A stretch of DNA of 64,000 nt. It comes from Isoetes taiwanensis (Eukaryota > Streptophyta > Lycopodiopsida > Isoetales > Isoetaceae). Below are positions 61,020-64,000 of the stretch, piece by piece. Position 1 is the first letter of the stretch. Each line of letters starts with the position of its first letter. Where the stretch lies: positions 24,603,296-24,667,295 of the forward strand of contig JAJEKV010000002.1 of NCBI GenBank assembly GCA_021234155.1, given 5' to 3'. The notes beneath the pieces are model-generated. The model was not told where the DNA came from and searched no databases. It saw nothing but the letters and a program-made list of their open reading frames with translations. The position numbers and the translations under genes were made by a program.

Positions 61020-63900
61020 ATGAACGATGAAGAAAGAAGGCTTGCAACTTTGAGAGATAGGTACAGGAAGAAGCGGCTACGTAGACAACTCAAGAAATAT
61101 GAAATTCACAAAACAAAGAGAATTGGCAAGAGAAGGTGCCGCAAACGTTTATATTATGAAACGTAAAACATCGATTGGGTAAAGTATCGGCAGTAAATGC
61201 ACAATAAAATGTGATAAAGACGCCTAAAGAGCCGCCGTAAAACCCCAGAGGAGAATCAACAAAGATTATTGAACTTGCCGCATTAATCGACGCGAAAAAG
61301 CTTCGCCGCAACGTAAGTGCAACAATAACAAACATTTGATGAACTCAAGCATTGGCCTGTCGGAACGCTTCAATTGAGGTTTCGCCTCTACAGAGTAGCA
61401 AGGACTATTGAAAACATGGCTCCACCCACACCATTAGGCCCTTCAACAAGGAATGCACATGTACAGTACAGTGTCCACATCATGGCAAACTATTGCCACG
61501 ATGGGCAACTGCTGGAACCTCTACAACCACAATGCCCCACTCATTCATGGCCACAAACACCCAAAAGCTAACACTTCTACCAAAGCACCTCAGACCTGCC
61601 AACAGCGTGACGCCCGCCTTCCTTTGGCGCATATATCGAAGTGCTCAAGGCCGCGGCCCGGACTGCTTCAAGAGATCCAAGGGTAAACTTATCATAGAGT
61701 AGCCAGCTTATGCTGATGATTCTTGCACTGCACTCCCAGCCTTTATTCGGGGATGCCCACCGCGCCTATGAAACAACAGCCCTGTGAACCCCCAGACAAA
61801 AATTGCACAGCCACCCTCCCTCAAAGAACTAGATGTTGAGTCGCTAAATGCCAAACCTATGCAATTCCCGCCTAAGATGATGCATGAGGTAGAAGATCAG
61901 GCACAACGTTCGGGCTAAATATACACAAATAACACCACCAGAGTTTGTAATTTATAAGAGGTACAACCCATCATACTCAAACGAAGTAGAAGAGTCGGTA
62001 AAACCTGTGATGTGAAACCTCATTTGATAGAGACATTCCCATACAATTCAGTGGGTGGCGGTCTCAAGAAGATCCAAATCACAGACCCAAATCTTGATCC
62101 CTTATTATCTATCCCATTCTCTTTCTCCAAATGGTGATCAGGTTGAAAATAGGAATGAAGATTGCAAACATCTTTGTCTCAACATCTTCAAAGAAGTGAA
62201 AATATAAGTATGTTTCCAATTTACAATACCGTTGGCAATATGAGCCCAACCGTAACCAACGCCGCGTGCAAGCTACCACGGCCCGCTGTTGACATCTACT
62301 CGAGAGCAGCGCAAAACAATTTGAACCGATCGTATGCAAAATCAAAGCAGCAGTTTGAAGTCGGTCAAGGCTCCCATCGACTACGACCATGAAGCAGAGC
62401 TAAGAGGCTTAAGATCTCAAAAGCTTGGTCATCCTACCTTCTTCGTTCAATGGGAGCCCAAGAGCAAATGCAACAAAACTACCAGGACCTCAATGGCTTT
62501 GATAATGGATTTGGCAAAGGCGACCTTTTTGTGACATTTACCTATGTCCCCAAATTGGATAGGAGACACGCCACCCTCGCCCACAACAACTACATGATAG
62601 GTCTGACTTGATTGTACCCGTACACGTACGTCAAGGAAAATTCTTTTCCACTCACCTCGATAACGATTCAAGGTGAAGGCGACACGCACACTTATGAGTT
62701 TCGTGGTTGTGGCTTCCGCCACGCACTCCTCATGATTCTCGAGCAAGAAGACAAAATCGTGGAGGCGATGCTACTACACGCCTGTGCAAGCGAGTCCATG
62801 TCTAGAAACCCCTCGACCATGAGAGATTGTCATCAAGATATGGTCCATGGACCATGTGGCTCCACCAACTCCTAAGCCTCTGTATTGAAGTCAAGGAAGT
62901 AAAGCCTGGCCAAAGAATGCACAAAGTATTTCCAAAACCATTTAATGAGCACACTAGGAGTCAAACACAAACATATCCTGAAAATATGAGTCAGACACAT
63001 TAAAAAGCCACTTGTGAGTACGCCTGGCTGACAATAGTGATAGGTAATCTCTACAATCGATGGCTAACTCAAAAAGTAATGGGCATGCTGGGCCGTCGCA
63101 CAAGTATATCTGCGCAGAACGCACAAAGCGGCATGATCGAGCATCTATAAAGGTCATCGAGAGCCAACATGAACCCACATCCACATCCACCAAGAGATCG
63201 GAAGCAACTTTATACCGAGATATGTATCTGCACCCGGCTTCATGTGAAAGTTTATTCTGGCTAAGGATGTATGGCAACTCATTCAATATATAGGCTACCT
63301 GTTCACCTGCTCAACAACCAAGCCGCTCTACTATCAAGAAGGCCACGAAGAGTAGCCATCGAACAGGAAACAATGCTATGGTTTGAGCTTAAATAGGAAC
63401 GCCTAAATGTATATCGCGACATTTTCGGTCCAGAGATCCCACAAGATTACAAGTTCACACGCCCGCTGGAAAAGGAAGGGGAAATTAAGTCATCACATCG
63501 GATGTACAATGTATTCCAAGGACGGACTCGCTACTACCTCCGCCTCTACGCGAAGTTATTATCATACGCCACTAGCTTCAAAGACATGCTATCTTATTAA
63601 TGGAAAACTATGTTCGACCTTCAAGGAAGCTGCCAGAGCTCGCGCTTCTACCGAAGATACCCGAGTGGGAGAAAACGCCAAGACGCAGTTCTTTCTAGAT
63701 GCCGCAAGCCACGCCGCATTCGCGATTCATTTGCCCATACAATGACCCACAAGATCCACGCGGCTATGGGGTCCTTATGCATACCTTGGTTTTAAGACTA
63801 CCAACAAAAGATGGCACAAGAACAGCTTATAACCACGACTAAAGGACATCGAATGACATCTTCCATAGATGAGCGCTTCCATGCCAAAGAACTATGGAAT
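61020..63900 (+). pseudogene. Helitron replicase-helicase (Rep/Hel) remnant
   Basis: The plus strand, in shifting frames, follows the order of a plant Helitron protein. A basic N-terminus, NDEERRLATLRDRYRKKRLR, comes first (from 61020). Then come an L-x-P-N-G-D-Q block (about 62100-62145), ILPSSFNGSP plus MQQNYQD (about 62430-62488), GDLFVTFTYVPK (about 62518), TYEFRGCGFRHALLMILEQE (about 62691), MVHGPCG (62840), CTKYF (about 62917), a DMYLHPA block (about 63222), RMYNV plus RTRYYLRLYAKLLSYATSFK (about 63500), and NGKLCSTFKEAA (about 63600). These span the Helitron_like_N (rolling-circle Rep) part and the linker. The helicase would lie beyond the window. The Rep H-x-H motif (family L-P-H-C-H) is lost, and stops and frameshifts are frequent, so it cannot be active as printed. 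Confidence 0.88.
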
Positions 63901-64000
63901 AAATTACTAATTTTACATTTTAGTGTAGCCAAATAGTTTACAAACTAATTTCAAATTGGAGTTTCGACGTCATACTGAAGGCCATGTAACTGAACGAAAA

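Overview
The window reads as nuclear DNA of a land plant with a large, repeat-rich genome. Genes are sparse and AT-rich, coding regions are split by short GT-AG introns, and the space between genes is filled with decayed transposons and local tandem duplications. The gene families (DOXC-type 2-oxoglutarate oxygenase, LHT-type amino acid transporter, plant NNF1 kinetochore protein) point to an embryophyte. I cannot fix the lineage; a fern or another large-genome vascular plant fits.

Layout. 1-5.6 kb: a purine-rich stretch, a cluster of GAATACACTTT inverted repeats, and the wreck of a LINE (endonuclease plus reverse transcriptase, minus strand). 6.5-8.4 kb: an apparently intact four-exon 2-oxoglutarate/Fe(II) dioxygenase gene (minus, 366 aa), with tandem duplications at its 3' end and in its promoter. 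8.7-9.2 kb: a small unrecognised membrane-protein-like ORF. 10.56-11.98 kb: a seven-exon NNF1/PMF1 kinetochore gene (minus, 196 aa) with a GC-AG first intron. 12.3 kb: a well-preserved tRNA-derived SINE. 16.6-21.5 kb: a block holding a six-exon LHT-like amino acid transporter gene (plus). 23 kb: a dimeric tRNA-like element. 26.6-27.1 kb: two consecutive exons of an alpha-glucan (starch) phosphorylase, broken by a stop and a frameshift. 27-49 kb: mostly unrecognised, with several direct duplications and coding-like scraps. 49.3-55.25 kb: a second, heavily damaged copy of the 16.6-21.5 kb block, with a 968-bp insertion placed at a splice donor. 56-61 kb: a retroelement scrap, a SINE tail and two tandem duplications (about 204 bp and 1012 bp periods). 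61.0 kb to the right edge: a decayed Helitron replicase-helicase gene (plus).

The genes do not form a pathway; they are independent single genes. The main structural fact is the 4.9-kb block present twice about 33 kb apart in the same orientation, one copy largely open and one broken. The differences between the copies run in an odd direction (TG-containing sites in copy 1 read as CG-containing in copy 2). Consensus sequencing error in the right half is therefore a serious alternative to true pseudogenisation. I found no CRISPR array, operon or rRNA and no convincing free-standing tRNA gene, and nothing I would call a new biological system. The most noteworthy items are the duplicated transporter block, the palindrome-bearing insertion at the splice junction and the GAATACACTTT repeat cluster.
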